Assembly: GCF_039592695.1 (NCBI RefSeq)
Contig: NZ_JBBUTK010000002.1
Span: forward strand, 979,436-1,043,435
DNA: 64,000 nt
DNA from: Flagellimonas_A sp039592695
Lineage (GTDB): Bacteria; Bacteroidota; Bacteroidia; Flavobacteriales; Flavobacteriaceae
Reading direction: 5' to 3'
Shown: piece by piece, positions 33,584 through 42,610 of the stretch
How positions within the stretch are numbered: position 1 is the first letter of the stretch
Layout: every line of letters starts with the position of its first letter
Notes under the pieces: generated by a model
The model's input: the letters and a program-made list of their open reading frames with translations, nothing else
The model's database searches: none
Told to the model about the DNA's origin: nothing
Program-made: the position numbers and the translations under genes

Positions 33584-33686
33584 TGCTTATTGATTGTTCA
33601 TTTCCAAAGGATGAACAGATAAATTTTTGTTAAATGAATATTGAAGGGGGGTACTTTGGTTAATTTTAATCAACAATTTGCATGTA

Positions 33687-34241
33687 ATGAATCGATTAGT
33701 CACGCTTTTGATAAGCGCATTGTTCTTGTTGATAGGCTGTAAGTCAAACACAAATGAAGACGTGAAAGCTGTAGCTTTAGATGGGTCCAAAGACAATACC
33801 GAGTTGATAGAAGAACAGGATGAAGTAAAATTCCCAATATATGATTTTGAGTCTTTCAAGCCATTGCTGAATAAGGAAGATGATAAAACCTACATCGTCA
33901 ATTTTTGGGCTACATGGTGCAAACCCTGTATTGAAGAGATGCCCTATTTTGAAAAGACCTATGCAGAACAAAAACAAAATGGGGTTGAGCTGGTCTTGGT
34001 CAGCCTTGACATGCCCGCGATGTGGAAGACCCGATTGGAGCCCTTTGTAGAAAAAAGGGGGCTGCAAGGCAAAGTAGTCATCCTTGATGACCCCAAAATG
34101 AACGATTGGATTCCGAAAGTGGATGAGAATTGGGGCGGAGGCATTCCCGCGACCTTAATATATAACAAAGAGAAACGTGCTTTCTTTGAGCGTGGTTTTA
34201 CGTATGAAGAACTGAACGAAGAACTAAAAAAATTCCTGTAA
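33687..34241 (+). CDS. TlpA-like thioredoxin lipoprotein
   Basis: A 184-residue protein: signal peptide with lipobox LFLLIGC (Cys about 17), an acidic linker, then a thioredoxin domain with NFWATWCKPCIEEM, whose WCKPC is the redox-active site, and the cis-Pro region GGIPATLIYN. It should act outside the cytosol to reduce or isomerise thiols, for example in cytochrome c maturation. The ATG at 33687 is chosen over a TTG three codons upstream. The next gene, another thioredoxin-fold protein, starts 1 base after the stop. Confidence 0.9.
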   Translation: MNRLVTLLISALFLLIGCKSNTNEDVKAVALDGSKDNTELIEEQDEVKFPIYDFESFKPLLNKEDDKTYIVNFWATWCKPCIEEMPYFEKTYAEQKQNGVELVLVSLDMPAMWKTRLEPFVEKRGLQGKVVILDDPKMNDWIPKVDENWGGGIPATLIYNKEKRAFFERGFTYEELNEELKKFL

Positions 34242-34242
34242 G

Positions 34243-34860
34243 ATGAAAATGCTTAAAATTTTTCCAGCGCTGTTGCTAATTTTTGTGCTTGGCGCCTTTT
34301 CGACAATTGAAAACGCTATTTATGATGGGTATGACATTGGTGACACCGCCACTGATTTTTCCTTAAAAAATATTGATGGGCAAATGGTCTCGCTATCCAA
34401 TTATGAAAATGTCAAAGGCTTTTTGGTCATTTTTACCTGTAATACCTGCCCTTATGCTGTTGCTTATGAAGACCGTATTGTTGCGTTGGACAAAAAATAC
34501 AAGTCAAAAGGCGTGCCCGTCATCGCCATCATGCCCAATAACCCCGACACCAAACCTGGTGATAATTTTGAGAATATGAAGAAACGGGCGAAGGAAAAGG
34601 GCTTTACATTTCCGTATCTTTTGGATGAGGGCCAAGAAATCTATCCGCAATACGGTGCGACCCGCACCCCCCATGTCTATTTATTGGAAAAGACCGACGC
34701 CGGAAATATTGTCCGTTATATTGGTGCGATCGACGATAATTACAAGAATGCTTCCGCTGTTGAAGAAAAATATGTTGAAAATGCGGTTGATTCGATGCTC
34801 GCTGGTGAAGAAATCGAGGTGCAGACCACCAAGGCCATTGGTTGCTCTATCAAGGTCTGA
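34243..34860 (+). CDS. Exported redoxin / thioredoxin-fold protein
   Basis: A 205-residue protein with an N-terminal signal peptide (LKIFPALLLIFVLGAFS). The AhpC/TSA-type fold shows ATDFSLKNIDGQMVSLSNY, then FTCNTCPYAVAYEDR containing CNTCP at the active-site position, and RTPHVYLLEK with the cis-Pro. The CxxCP site fits a peroxiredoxin-like or thiol oxidoreductase. It is coupled to the TlpA-like lipoprotein upstream and is followed by a terminator. Confidence 0.88.
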   Translation: MKMLKIFPALLLIFVLGAFSTIENAIYDGYDIGDTATDFSLKNIDGQMVSLSNYENVKGFLVIFTCNTCPYAVAYEDRIVALDKKYKSKGVPVIAIMPNNPDTKPGDNFENMKKRAKEKGFTFPYLLDEGQEIYPQYGATRTPHVYLLEKTDAGNIVRYIGAIDDNYKNASAVEEKYVENAVDSMLAGEEIEVQTTKAIGCSIKV

Positions 34861-34889
34861 TGCAATTGTGGCGAAAAATAAAACGATTT

Positions 34890-34917
34890 AAATCCGGGGC
34901 TATGCTTCGGATTTTTA
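34890..34917 (+). terminator. Intrinsic terminator after the thioredoxin pair
   Basis: AAATCCG pairs with CGGATTT around an 11-base loop and is followed by T-rich sequence. It lies 30 bases after the redoxin stop, upstream of the rhodanese gene. Confidence 0.65.
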
Positions 34918-34943
34918 TTTTTGACAAACTTAAACGGATTAAA

Positions 34944-35258
34944 ATGGCAGATTTAGCACAAGACGAATGGGCAGAACAACTCGCTACAGATGACAATGCC
35001 TTTATTTTAGACGTTCGCACCCCTGAAGAAGTTGACGAAGGCTATATTCCCGGTGCGACCAATATTGACATTTATCTGGGGCAAGAATTTCTGGATGAAC
35101 TTGAAAAGCTTGACAAATCAAAAAACTACTACGTGTATTGCCGTTCGGGCAACCGTAGTGGGCAGGCTTGTGCCTTGATGAACCAAGCAGGTTTTGCCAA
35201 TGCCTATAACTTGATGGGTGGTTTCAATGAATGGGAAGGTGAGGTAAAAGAACCCTGA
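34944..35258 (+). CDS. Rhodanese-like domain protein
   Basis: A 104-residue single-domain rhodanese. FILDVRTPEEVDEGYIPGA is the N-terminal signature, and YVYCRSGNRSGQA contains the active Cys in a six-residue loop, the length typical of sulfurtransferases. It lacks a signal peptide, so it is cytosolic. The ATG at 34944 gives the correct domain start; the longer open frame enters the terminator. The stop TGA overlaps the next ATG (ATGA), which indicates coupling with DinB. Confidence 0.9.
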   Translation: MADLAQDEWAEQLATDDNAFILDVRTPEEVDEGYIPGATNIDIYLGQEFLDELEKLDKSKNYYVYCRSGNRSGQACALMNQAGFANAYNLMGGFNEWEGEVKEP

Positions 35259-35767
35259 TGCTACTCCCAGAAATCATATCAGAATTTCAGCGCAACAAGC
35301 TCACTTTTGAAAATCTTTTGGGCGAGCTCTCCAATGAAATTATCAGATGGAGGGCAAGTGCTAAAAGATGGTGCCTTTTAGAGATCGTTTGTCATTTGTT
35401 GGATGAAGAAGTGGAAGATTTCAGGGCGCGGACAAAACATGCGCTCGAATCACCAGAATTGCCATTGAAATCGATAAATCCGGTAGGGTGGTTGCAAGAA
35501 AGGAACTATCTGGAGCAAAATTTTGAAGAGACCCTCAAAAAGTTTTTGTTTGAACGGCAAGTTTCGATTGAATGGTTGAAATCATTGGAAAATCCCAATT
35601 GGGAAAATGCCATAGAAAATGCGGACTTGGGAAAAATTTCTGCAAAATCATTTCTGTTCAACTGGCTTGCCCACGATTACCACCACATTCGGCAGATCAA
35701 TGCCATCAAGCGTGATTATTTAAAGTTTACCTCTGGCGATGACCTGGCCTATGCAGGGAATTGGTAA
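35258..35767 (+). CDS. DinB-family protein
   Basis: A 169-residue helical-bundle protein of the DinB/YfiT-like putative metalloenzyme family. The His that would bind metal appear in LLEIVCHLLDEEVEDF and NWLAHDYHHIRQI, matching the three-His pattern. Biochemical function is unknown; some relatives are thiol-dependent transferases (bacillithiol or mycothiol). It overlaps the rhodanese gene by 1 base. Confidence 0.85.
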   Translation: MLLPEIISEFQRNKLTFENLLGELSNEIIRWRASAKRWCLLEIVCHLLDEEVEDFRARTKHALESPELPLKSINPVGWLQERNYLEQNFEETLKKFLFERQVSIEWLKSLENPNWENAIENADLGKISAKSFLFNWLAHDYHHIRQINAIKRDYLKFTSGDDLAYAGNW

Positions 35768-35774
35768 ATTTTTC

Positions 35775-37862
35775 TTAAAGTTTTACCTTAAAATAGGTTT
35801 TAGTGTAAAAAGGTTTTCCTTCTCGGTCTATTCCTTCTAAAATTGCTAAATAATAACCTGGTTCTCGAGGAACTTTAACAATCACATCAGATGTGCCACT
35901 TTCGACTGCCAAAGCTGGGTTTTGATAGGCGAAATTATTTTCAAACCCTTTTTGATTTATGCCAACGGGTATCCCCGGATGCGTAAAACTGATTTGATAG
36001 CTTTTAGCTTCAGAAGAACTATCACTACCTTTTTTTCCAGTTTTGGTATAGACCGCAATAATACCACCGCTAGCCCTAGAACCGTAAATGGCAGCTTTTG
36101 GCCCCTTAATGATATCAATAAAGTCCACGTCATCAAAAGGTATATCACTACCGCTTATGGCCACTCCTGTTTCTAAATCTACTGGCATTCCGTCCAATAA
36201 AATTAGTGGTTCAGAGTTTTCGGCATTAAGCGAATTGATACCACGTAAAAAAATCTGACCGTTGTAAGTAATAACCCCTGGAACTCGCCCTACCAAAGCC
36301 TGCAATGGGTTAATCGTAATATTTGTTGGCAATTCTGCGAAATCTATAGTATGCGAAGGATTTTTATAGAGTATTCGTCTACTCTTGAATATTTCTTCGC
36401 GGACATCTTTCTTTTCGGCATCAACATCTACATTTGAAAGGGCAATAAGATTTCTCGAAGCCAAGTACATCATATCCAACTTCTCTTTATCAGTTTTTGA
36501 AATATTTAAATCTTTCAATTCCGAAGCTTCTGTCTTTTGACTGAAATTATTTTTGTGATTTTGGTAAAAGGTTTTTACAGAATCTAATTCAATCATAAAA
36601 TCACTAGGTTCGAAGCCTGATTTCTTGTCTTTTTCAGAATTTTTTAATTGTAGAAGTACAAAAGTATTTTCAGAAAAATCAAGCTGAGTGAAAGAGAATC
36701 TACCATCAGCATCTGTTTTGGCTTCATCCATACCCACTACATCTTTATTTTTAAAGTATAACCCTACATATACATTACTTAATGGTTTATCTGTAAAAAT
36801 ATTTTTTACCAAACCCGCTATAGTGACGTAACTTTCTTTTTTTAGAATACTGCCACATCCATCTAAGAGGTCATCTGGTTTTTTGATGGAAGCCAACATT
36901 AAAATATCAAGATGATTGGCTCTCTCTGTATCGGTAAGACGGTCATCAAAAATTTCCGTTTCATTTTCCTCGGATGCCAGTGCTAGAAAAATATTGAATT
37001 TGTTTAGTTTTTGAATCGAAAAGCAGGTATTGGATAGTGGTTGATTTTTTGAATTGTTAAAAGAGATTTCTAAAGAAAGAGAATCTTGGTTTGTCTCTAA
37101 GGACTCAAGCGCCGACACGTGCATTTTTAAAAAATCATCATCAGGTTGTTTAAAAGCCATTCTCCTAGCAATTATTGAATCTTTTTTGTCAGAGAGTGTG
37201 AAATCAAACACACCTTTTGCTAAAAGTTTATTTGGAATTTTAATGATAGATTCTTTAGTTTCTTTTACTATATCTCCTTTTAAGACCAAGCCGTTGTTTT
37301 GCTCAATGGTATATGAAAAGCCCTTCAGATTTGTGTGTAGGCTAGATTTAAGGTTTACACGATAGTGGTCGTCATAGGGCACCATTTGCAATGACAATCC
37401 CTTTTTAAGTACTGTTGGGAGCTTAAAGCGTTGGTGCTGGTCGTTGCCTTTTGATTCAATGACCACGAAATAATTTTTTGGATATTCAGGTATGAACTTT
37501 AATTCTCCCAATCCGAGTGTAGAGATATTGAACTCCAAAAGTCTTTTTTCACTATCATCCACTAAAAATGCCTTTAGAGGTAGTGGTGATTCCTCAATAT
37601 TATCAATGGTGACCGCCACACGATTCACATAGCCACTAACTAGGTTTCCTCCTTCAGGATGAAAAGATAACTTGAAAGCAGAATTGTATATTTTTGGATT
37701 TGAAGCTTTCCATTCAATTGCAGCAAGCTCCCCCTTTTTACCGTAGTTGACTATACTCAAAAACAAACAAAATGAAAGAAAGAACGACAGACTTAAATTT
37801 ATGATGGTGCTTGAAGACATTATTGAAAATGACACATCTTTGAACAAACTTAGTGACATCAA
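35775..37862 (-). CDS. Large barrel-less TonB plug-domain protein
   Basis: A 695-residue exported protein with a hydrophobic N-terminus (about 20-40). In order: beta-rich domains (about 50-330) similar to macroglobulin-like repeats, a carboxypeptidase-regulatory-like domain (about 345-430, KESYVTIAGLVKNIFTDKPL), a linker, a TonB plug-like domain (about 520-610, QIFLRGINS, EPLILLDGMPVD, IIKGPKAAIYGSRASGGIIAV), and a C-terminal strand domain. There is no outer-membrane barrel. Its role is unknown; a surface scaffold or partner of a transporter is possible. Start may be codon 1 or Met15. Confidence 0.75.
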   Translation of the reverse strand: MMSLSLFKDVSFSIMSSSTIINLSLSFFLSFCLFLSIVNYGKKGELAAIEWKASNPKIYNSAFKLSFHPEGGNLVSGYVNRVAVTIDNIEESPLPLKAFLVDDSEKRLLEFNISTLGLGELKFIPEYPKNYFVVIESKGNDQHQRFKLPTVLKKGLSLQMVPYDDHYRVNLKSSLHTNLKGFSYTIEQNNGLVLKGDIVKETKESIIKIPNKLLAKGVFDFTLSDKKDSIIARRMAFKQPDDDFLKMHVSALESLETNQDSLSLEISFNNSKNQPLSNTCFSIQKLNKFNIFLALASEENETEIFDDRLTDTERANHLDILMLASIKKPDDLLDGCGSILKKESYVTIAGLVKNIFTDKPLSNVYVGLYFKNKDVVGMDEAKTDADGRFSFTQLDFSENTFVLLQLKNSEKDKKSGFEPSDFMIELDSVKTFYQNHKNNFSQKTEASELKDLNISKTDKEKLDMMYLASRNLIALSNVDVDAEKKDVREEIFKSRRILYKNPSHTIDFAELPTNITINPLQALVGRVPGVITYNGQIFLRGINSLNAENSEPLILLDGMPVDLETGVAISGSDIPFDDVDFIDIIKGPKAAIYGSRASGGIIAVYTKTGKKGSDSSSEAKSYQISFTHPGIPVGINQKGFENNFAYQNPALAVESGTSDVIVKVPREPGYYLAILEGIDREGKPFYTKTYFKVKL

Positions 37863-37890
37863 CTGCTAACGCTTCATAAATCAGTGTTAA

Positions 37891-39168
37891 ATGCGAGAAG
37901 ATTTGCTACATTTTGCCTGGAAACATCATAAACTGCCCTCAAACTCGCTGTTGACCTCTAAAGGAAACCCCATTCATGTTGAGAATACCGGTCAGCACAA
38001 CCTTTTGGCGGGCCCAGATTTTTTCAATGCCAAATTGCGTATCGACGGCCAGCTTTGGGCGGGCAACGTTGAAATGCACATCAAGGCCTCAGATTGGTAT
38101 GTACACGGCCATGAGAAAGATTCGAATTACGATAATGTCATCTTGCACGTCGTTTGGGAAGACGATGTGTCGGTTTTTCGAAAAGACGGTACTGAAATCC
38201 CAACGCTTGAGCTCAAAAACTATATTCCTGCAACGCTTCTACAGGGTTATAGAAAGTTGCTTGAAAATTCCAGCACAAAATTCGTCAATTGTGAAAATGA
38301 TTTGAAGGATGTCAATGATTTCCTTTGGGATAGTTGGCTTGAACGGCTCTTTTTCGAACGGTTGGAGCAAAAATCCGTGTTGATTTATGGACTGTTGGAA
38401 TCCTCCCAAAACGATTGGGAAAAAGTGCTATTCTGCTTGCTGATGAAAAACTTCGGACTCAACGTGAACGGCCCCCTATTTCTTGAAATTGCCAAGGCGT
38501 TGGATTTTTCCGTGCTCCGAAAAGTTCAAAATGATGCCCTACAAACGGAAGTACTGTTGTTGGGTACCGCAGGTTTGTTGGATGATGAAAGTTCTGACTC
38601 CTATTTTTTGAAGTTAAAGGAAGAATACAACTACCTCGAGCATAAATTCCAACTTGTGAAACTTTACCAAAAACCCCAGTTCTTTGGTTTGCGGCCCAAT
38701 AATTTTCCAACCATACGATTATCCCAAATAGCACAACTCTATCATACCTATCAGAATCTTTTCACCCGACTCATTGAAATCAGGGACCTCAATGAGTATT
38801 ACGATTTGTTCGATATTTCCACAAGTGCCTATTGGCAAAACCATTATACTTTTGGTAAAGTGTCTAAAAAGAGCACAAAAAAACTCACCAAAAACTTTGT
38901 GGATTTGCTGCTCATCAACACCATTGTTCCCCTAAAATTTTGCTATTCCCGATATCTGGGCAAAGAGATAAATAATGAATTAATCGACCTATTGACTAAG
39001 ATCAGACCTGAAAAGAACACCATTGTTGAACAGTTTGATTTACATGGCGCAAAGACACAAAGTGCAATGCACAGTCAGGCGAAAATTCAACTCTATAATG
39101 AATATTGTACTAAAAACAGATGTTTGCATTGTGCGGTGGGCACACATTTATTAAAGGGAAATAATTAG
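37891..39168 (+). CDS. DUF2851 family protein
   Basis: A 425-residue protein with the DUF2851 N-terminus (LHFAWKHHKLPSNSLLTSKG, NTGQHNLLAGPDFFNAKL, WAGNVEMHIKASDW) and the C-terminal cysteines in YCTKNRCLHCAVGTHLL. NVEMHIKASDW together with HVVWEDD resembles a PD-(D/E)xK-like arrangement, but this is only a suggestion. The family is found almost only in Bacteroidota and has no known function. It is divergent from the plug-domain gene and 8 bases before the PspC gene. Confidence 0.85.
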   Translation: MREDLLHFAWKHHKLPSNSLLTSKGNPIHVENTGQHNLLAGPDFFNAKLRIDGQLWAGNVEMHIKASDWYVHGHEKDSNYDNVILHVVWEDDVSVFRKDGTEIPTLELKNYIPATLLQGYRKLLENSSTKFVNCENDLKDVNDFLWDSWLERLFFERLEQKSVLIYGLLESSQNDWEKVLFCLLMKNFGLNVNGPLFLEIAKALDFSVLRKVQNDALQTEVLLLGTAGLLDDESSDSYFLKLKEEYNYLEHKFQLVKLYQKPQFFGLRPNNFPTIRLSQIAQLYHTYQNLFTRLIEIRDLNEYYDLFDISTSAYWQNHYTFGKVSKKSTKKLTKNFVDLLLINTIVPLKFCYSRYLGKEINNELIDLLTKIRPEKNTIVEQFDLHGAKTQSAMHSQAKIQLYNEYCTKNRCLHCAVGTHLLKGNN

Positions 39169-39176
39169 TTTTGGGC

Positions 39177-39404
39177 ATGCGTTGGTTTTATGACATTCTA
39201 TACTATTTTCAAAAACGCGGTTTCGAAGTGTGTCGCCGCATTGCCGAACGATTGGGCATTAGGGCGAGGGTCGTAAGAACCACGTTCATCTACCTGACTT
39301 TTGTGACCTTGGGTTTTGGCTTCGCCCTTTATCTTTTTATGGCTTTTTGGCTCAGGATAAAAGATTTGGTGTACACAAAAAGAACCTCTGTATTTGACCT
39401 CTGA
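39177..39404 (+). CDS. PspC-domain small membrane protein
   Basis: A 75-residue protein with one or two hydrophobic segments (IYLTFVTLGFGFALYLFMAF). The FEVCRRIAERLGIRARVVRT segment matches the PspC fold, known from phage-shock and envelope-stress modules. Nothing else of a psp operon is present. ATG at 39177 is preferred over a TTG two codons upstream. It lies 2 bases before the potassium channel gene, so the two are probably co-transcribed. Confidence 0.75.
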   Translation: MRWFYDILYYFQKRGFEVCRRIAERLGIRARVVRTTFIYLTFVTLGFGFALYLFMAFWLRIKDLVYTKRTSVFDL

Positions 39405-39406
39405 TT

Positions 39407-40414
39407 ATGCTCAAACTGTTCCGTTCAAAAATAGTCGTTGCTCTCATATTGATGGTTTTTGTACTCTTTTGTGGGGTATTGGGGTACAAGCTGATTTCTG
39501 ATTACACTTGGGTAGAGGCTATCTACATGACCATTATTACGGTCACGACTGTAGGTTTTGCAGAGGTAAAACCATTGGATACCGAAGCAAAGATTTTTAC
39601 CGTATTTTTAATCGTCACCAGTGTTTTTATTTTTGGCTTTGCCATTTCAGTAATCACTGAATACATTTTGAGCCGAAACTCACTACAAATCTTAAAAAAG
39701 AAAAGAGTTAGAAATATGATTAAGAACCTTTCTGATCATGTGGTTATTTGTGGATATGGCAGAAACGGCATGCAAGCAGCCGATAAGTTGAAGGCCTATA
39801 AAATGCCTTTCGTTGTCATAGAAAAAGATAAGAACATCATTGAGAAACATGAAGAGGAAATCCTTTTTGTTGAAGGTGATGCCAATGAAGATGAAATATT
39901 GCTCGAGGCAGGCGTAGATCGGGCAAAGTACCTGATTACCGCTGTGCCTGATGATGCGACAAATCTATTTGTGGTACTCTCGGCTAGGCAGTTGAACCAA
40001 AACCTTTTTATCATAAGTAGGGCCTCACAGGTAACCTCATTAAAAAAATTGGAATTCGCTGGTGCCAATAAGGTCATCATGCCCGACAAGATAGGGGGGG
40101 ATCACATGGCATCATTGGTGGTCATGCCTGACCTTATCACTTTTATGGATAAACTTTCTGTGGAAGGTGAGCATACCACAAACCTAGAAGAAGTTGAAAT
40201 AAAGGATTTTACAGACCAGATGGATTGTAAATCGCTTCGAGATCTTGATTTGAGAAAAAAGACGGGCTGCACGATCATTGGCTATATAGAACCAGACGGA
40301 AAGTACATCATCAATCCCGAAGCAGATCTAGAATTGGAACCCAAGGGAAAAGTCATTGTTTTGGGGCGCCCCGAGCAGATTCAGAAGCTGAACCAGATGT
40401 TTCAAATCGGCTAG
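39407..40414 (+). CDS. Two-TM potassium channel with RCK (TrkA) domains
   Basis: A 335-residue ion-channel protein. Two transmembrane helices flank a pore loop whose filter reads TVGFAEV instead of TVGYGD. A cytosolic RCK module follows: TrkA-N with VVICGYGRNGMQ (NAD-type Rossmann motif) at about 105-225, then TrkA-C at about 255-335. It should open for K+ on ligand binding, like MthK. The Tyr-to-Phe and Gly-Asp-to-Ala-Glu changes suggest different permeation or gating. It follows the PspC gene by 2 bases. Confidence 0.88.
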   Translation: MLKLFRSKIVVALILMVFVLFCGVLGYKLISDYTWVEAIYMTIITVTTVGFAEVKPLDTEAKIFTVFLIVTSVFIFGFAISVITEYILSRNSLQILKKKRVRNMIKNLSDHVVICGYGRNGMQAADKLKAYKMPFVVIEKDKNIIEKHEEEILFVEGDANEDEILLEAGVDRAKYLITAVPDDATNLFVVLSARQLNQNLFIISRASQVTSLKKLEFAGANKVIMPDKIGGDHMASLVVMPDLITFMDKLSVEGEHTTNLEEVEIKDFTDQMDCKSLRDLDLRKKTGCTIIGYIEPDGKYIINPEADLELEPKGKVIVLGRPEQIQKLNQMFQIG

Positions 40415-40530
40415 TTTAACAATCTTTGAATTTGATGGCATCGATTTTTTTTAGGATATTGCCGACCTTACATTAATTTAACATAACCAAGCCGGCCAAT
40501 TTACTTAGTGTTGGCCATTTAACATTAAGT

Positions 40531-42600
40531 ATGAAAAAATCAATCCTATCTTTATTTCTGTTGGTCTCCCTTTCCATGTTTTCCCAAGAACTTATTATTA
40601 GGGAGTCCATCATGAATCCTTCGAACAATATCAATGACGGGGCCATAGATTTACAGGTTCTTGGGGGTGAACCACCCTACACCTATAAATGGAGCAATCA
40701 ATCAACACCGTTGACCTCAAAAAAGGCGGTTGGCTTGGTTGAGGGCATACCCTATACAGTAACGGTAACTGATGCCAACGGAAAGTCGATTACCAAAGAA
40801 TATACCGTAGAGGCCCATGCGATAACCGAGGTTTTGAACAGTGTGATGACACCTGCGGTAAGCGGGTTGGGCAGTGTACTTTTTTGGGATCCTTTTGCTG
40901 CAGTCGGTATTTATGATCCTATTGCTTACGCTGATGTAAAGAAAATTGGAATTCCAGATTGGTCGTATGACGTTCAAGGCAAGTTCATTTTAAAAAAATG
41001 GCTCAAGAAAGATGGTGAAAATGTTAAGAAGGGTGCTGAGATCGCTATTGTCTCTTCAGGTAATGAGCCCGATAAAACCGTGCTTGCAACTGCCAATGGA
41101 ACTTTGGACCACTTGGTGAAGGAAGGCGGTGTCATCTATAACTCTGACAACAAAGAACATGTCATAGAACAGGGCGCACAATATTTGGCCGATATTGAAT
41201 ATGACGAACCCGTTTCGTTGAAACACCCGAACGGAGACCCAGTAACCAAGGGAATACCTTTTATTGTCATCTGGTTGGTGTTGGGCGCCTTGTTTTTTAC
41301 CATTAGAATGGGCTTTATCAACATTAGGGGGTTCAGACATTCCCTTTCCTTGGCAAAGGGTAAGTACGATGACCCTAATGCCCCAGGTCAAGTGACCCAT
41401 TTTCAGGCATTGGCCACTGCAGTCTCTGGCACAGTAGGATTGGGCAATATCGCAGGTGTTGCCGTTGCGGTATCGCTCGGTGGCGCAGGGGCTACTTTTT
41501 GGATGATTGTCTGTGGACTATTGGGGATGTCATCAAAGTTTGTGGAATGTACATTGGGCGTAAAATATCGTGATATCCTACCAGATGGACGGGTTTTTGG
41601 CGGCCCCATGAACTATTTGCGTTACGGTCTTGAAAAACGCAATTTGAAAGGTCTGGGCAAGGTATTGGCAGGACTTTTTGCTGTTTTGGCCATCGGTGCC
41701 TCATTCGGCGGCGGCAATATGTTTCAGGCAAACCAGTCCTTCGAACAGCTTGCGGGCCAGTTTACGGTTCTTCAGGGCAACGGTTTTTGGTTTGGTGTGG
41801 TTACCGCCATATTGGTCGGGGTGGTCATCATCGGAGGGATAAAGAGTATCGCCAAGGTTACGGGCAGAGTGGTGCCTTTTATGGCTTCAATATATGTCTT
41901 GGCTGCTCTGGCGGTCATCATCATGAACATACAGAACATTGCGCCTGCTTTTTCTGCCATTATTGAAGGTGCTTTCAGCCCAAGTGCCTTAAAAGGTGGT
42001 ATTATTGGGGTGTTGGTTGTCGGTTTTCAAAGGGCAGCATTCTCTAACGAGGCTGGTGTGGGCTCGGCAGCGATTGCACACAGCACGGCGAAAACGAACC
42101 ATCCGCCTTCTGAGGGTTTTGTGGCGCTTTTAGAACCCTTCATTGATACTGTTGTGGTATGTACATTGACAGCATTGGTGTTGATTTTTACGGGCATGCA
42201 TGAAGTGGAAGGCATGGCTGGTGCACAATTGACATCAGATGCCTTTGGCAGTCAAATATCTTGGTTTCCCTATGTTTTGGGAATCGCTGTTTTTCTTTTT
42301 GCCTTTTCTACGATGATATCATGGTCGTACTATGGAATGCGGGCTTGGACTTATCTATTTGGAAAAAGCAAGCGTTCAGAAATGATCTACAAACTTTTGT
42401 TCTTGGTCTTCGTGGTCGTTGGGGCATCGGTCAGTCTGGGCGCCGTATTGGATTTTTCTGATATGATGATTTTGGCCATGTCATTCCCCAATATCATAGG
42501 CCTGTATATCATGTCAGGTGAGGTGAAGGCAGATTTGGGAGAGTATTGGAAAAAATTAAAGTCAAACCAATTGTTCAAAAAACAACAAGTGGCGGAATAA
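40531..42600 (+). CDS. Alanine/glycine:cation symporter (AGCS) with exported N-terminal fusion
   Basis: A 689-residue protein. The first 20 residues form a signal peptide (ending SMFSQ). Residues about 25-95 resemble a SprB-type PKD-like surface repeat (GGEPPYTYKWSNQS). About 130-235 resemble a lipoyl/biotinyl-like beta domain (LKKWLKKDGENVKKGAEIAI, VLATANGTLDHLVKEGG). From about 245 the AGCS permease has roughly ten helices, with AVSGTVGLGNIAGVAVAVSL and FSNEAGVGSAAIAHS as signatures. It imports alanine or glycine with Na+ or H+. The fusion puts about 240 residues on the periplasmic side. Confidence 0.88.
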   Translation: MKKSILSLFLLVSLSMFSQELIIRESIMNPSNNINDGAIDLQVLGGEPPYTYKWSNQSTPLTSKKAVGLVEGIPYTVTVTDANGKSITKEYTVEAHAITEVLNSVMTPAVSGLGSVLFWDPFAAVGIYDPIAYADVKKIGIPDWSYDVQGKFILKKWLKKDGENVKKGAEIAIVSSGNEPDKTVLATANGTLDHLVKEGGVIYNSDNKEHVIEQGAQYLADIEYDEPVSLKHPNGDPVTKGIPFIVIWLVLGALFFTIRMGFINIRGFRHSLSLAKGKYDDPNAPGQVTHFQALATAVSGTVGLGNIAGVAVAVSLGGAGATFWMIVCGLLGMSSKFVECTLGVKYRDILPDGRVFGGPMNYLRYGLEKRNLKGLGKVLAGLFAVLAIGASFGGGNMFQANQSFEQLAGQFTVLQGNGFWFGVVTAILVGVVIIGGIKSIAKVTGRVVPFMASIYVLAALAVIIMNIQNIAPAFSAIIEGAFSPSALKGGIIGVLVVGFQRAAFSNEAGVGSAAIAHSTAKTNHPPSEGFVALLEPFIDTVVVCTLTALVLIFTGMHEVEGMAGAQLTSDAFGSQISWFPYVLGIAVFLFAFSTMISWSYYGMRAWTYLFGKSKRSEMIYKLLFLVFVVVGASVSLGAVLDFSDMMILAMSFPNIIGLYIMSGEVKADLGEYWKKLKSNQLFKKQQVAE

Positions 42601-42610
42601 GAGAACAGCA

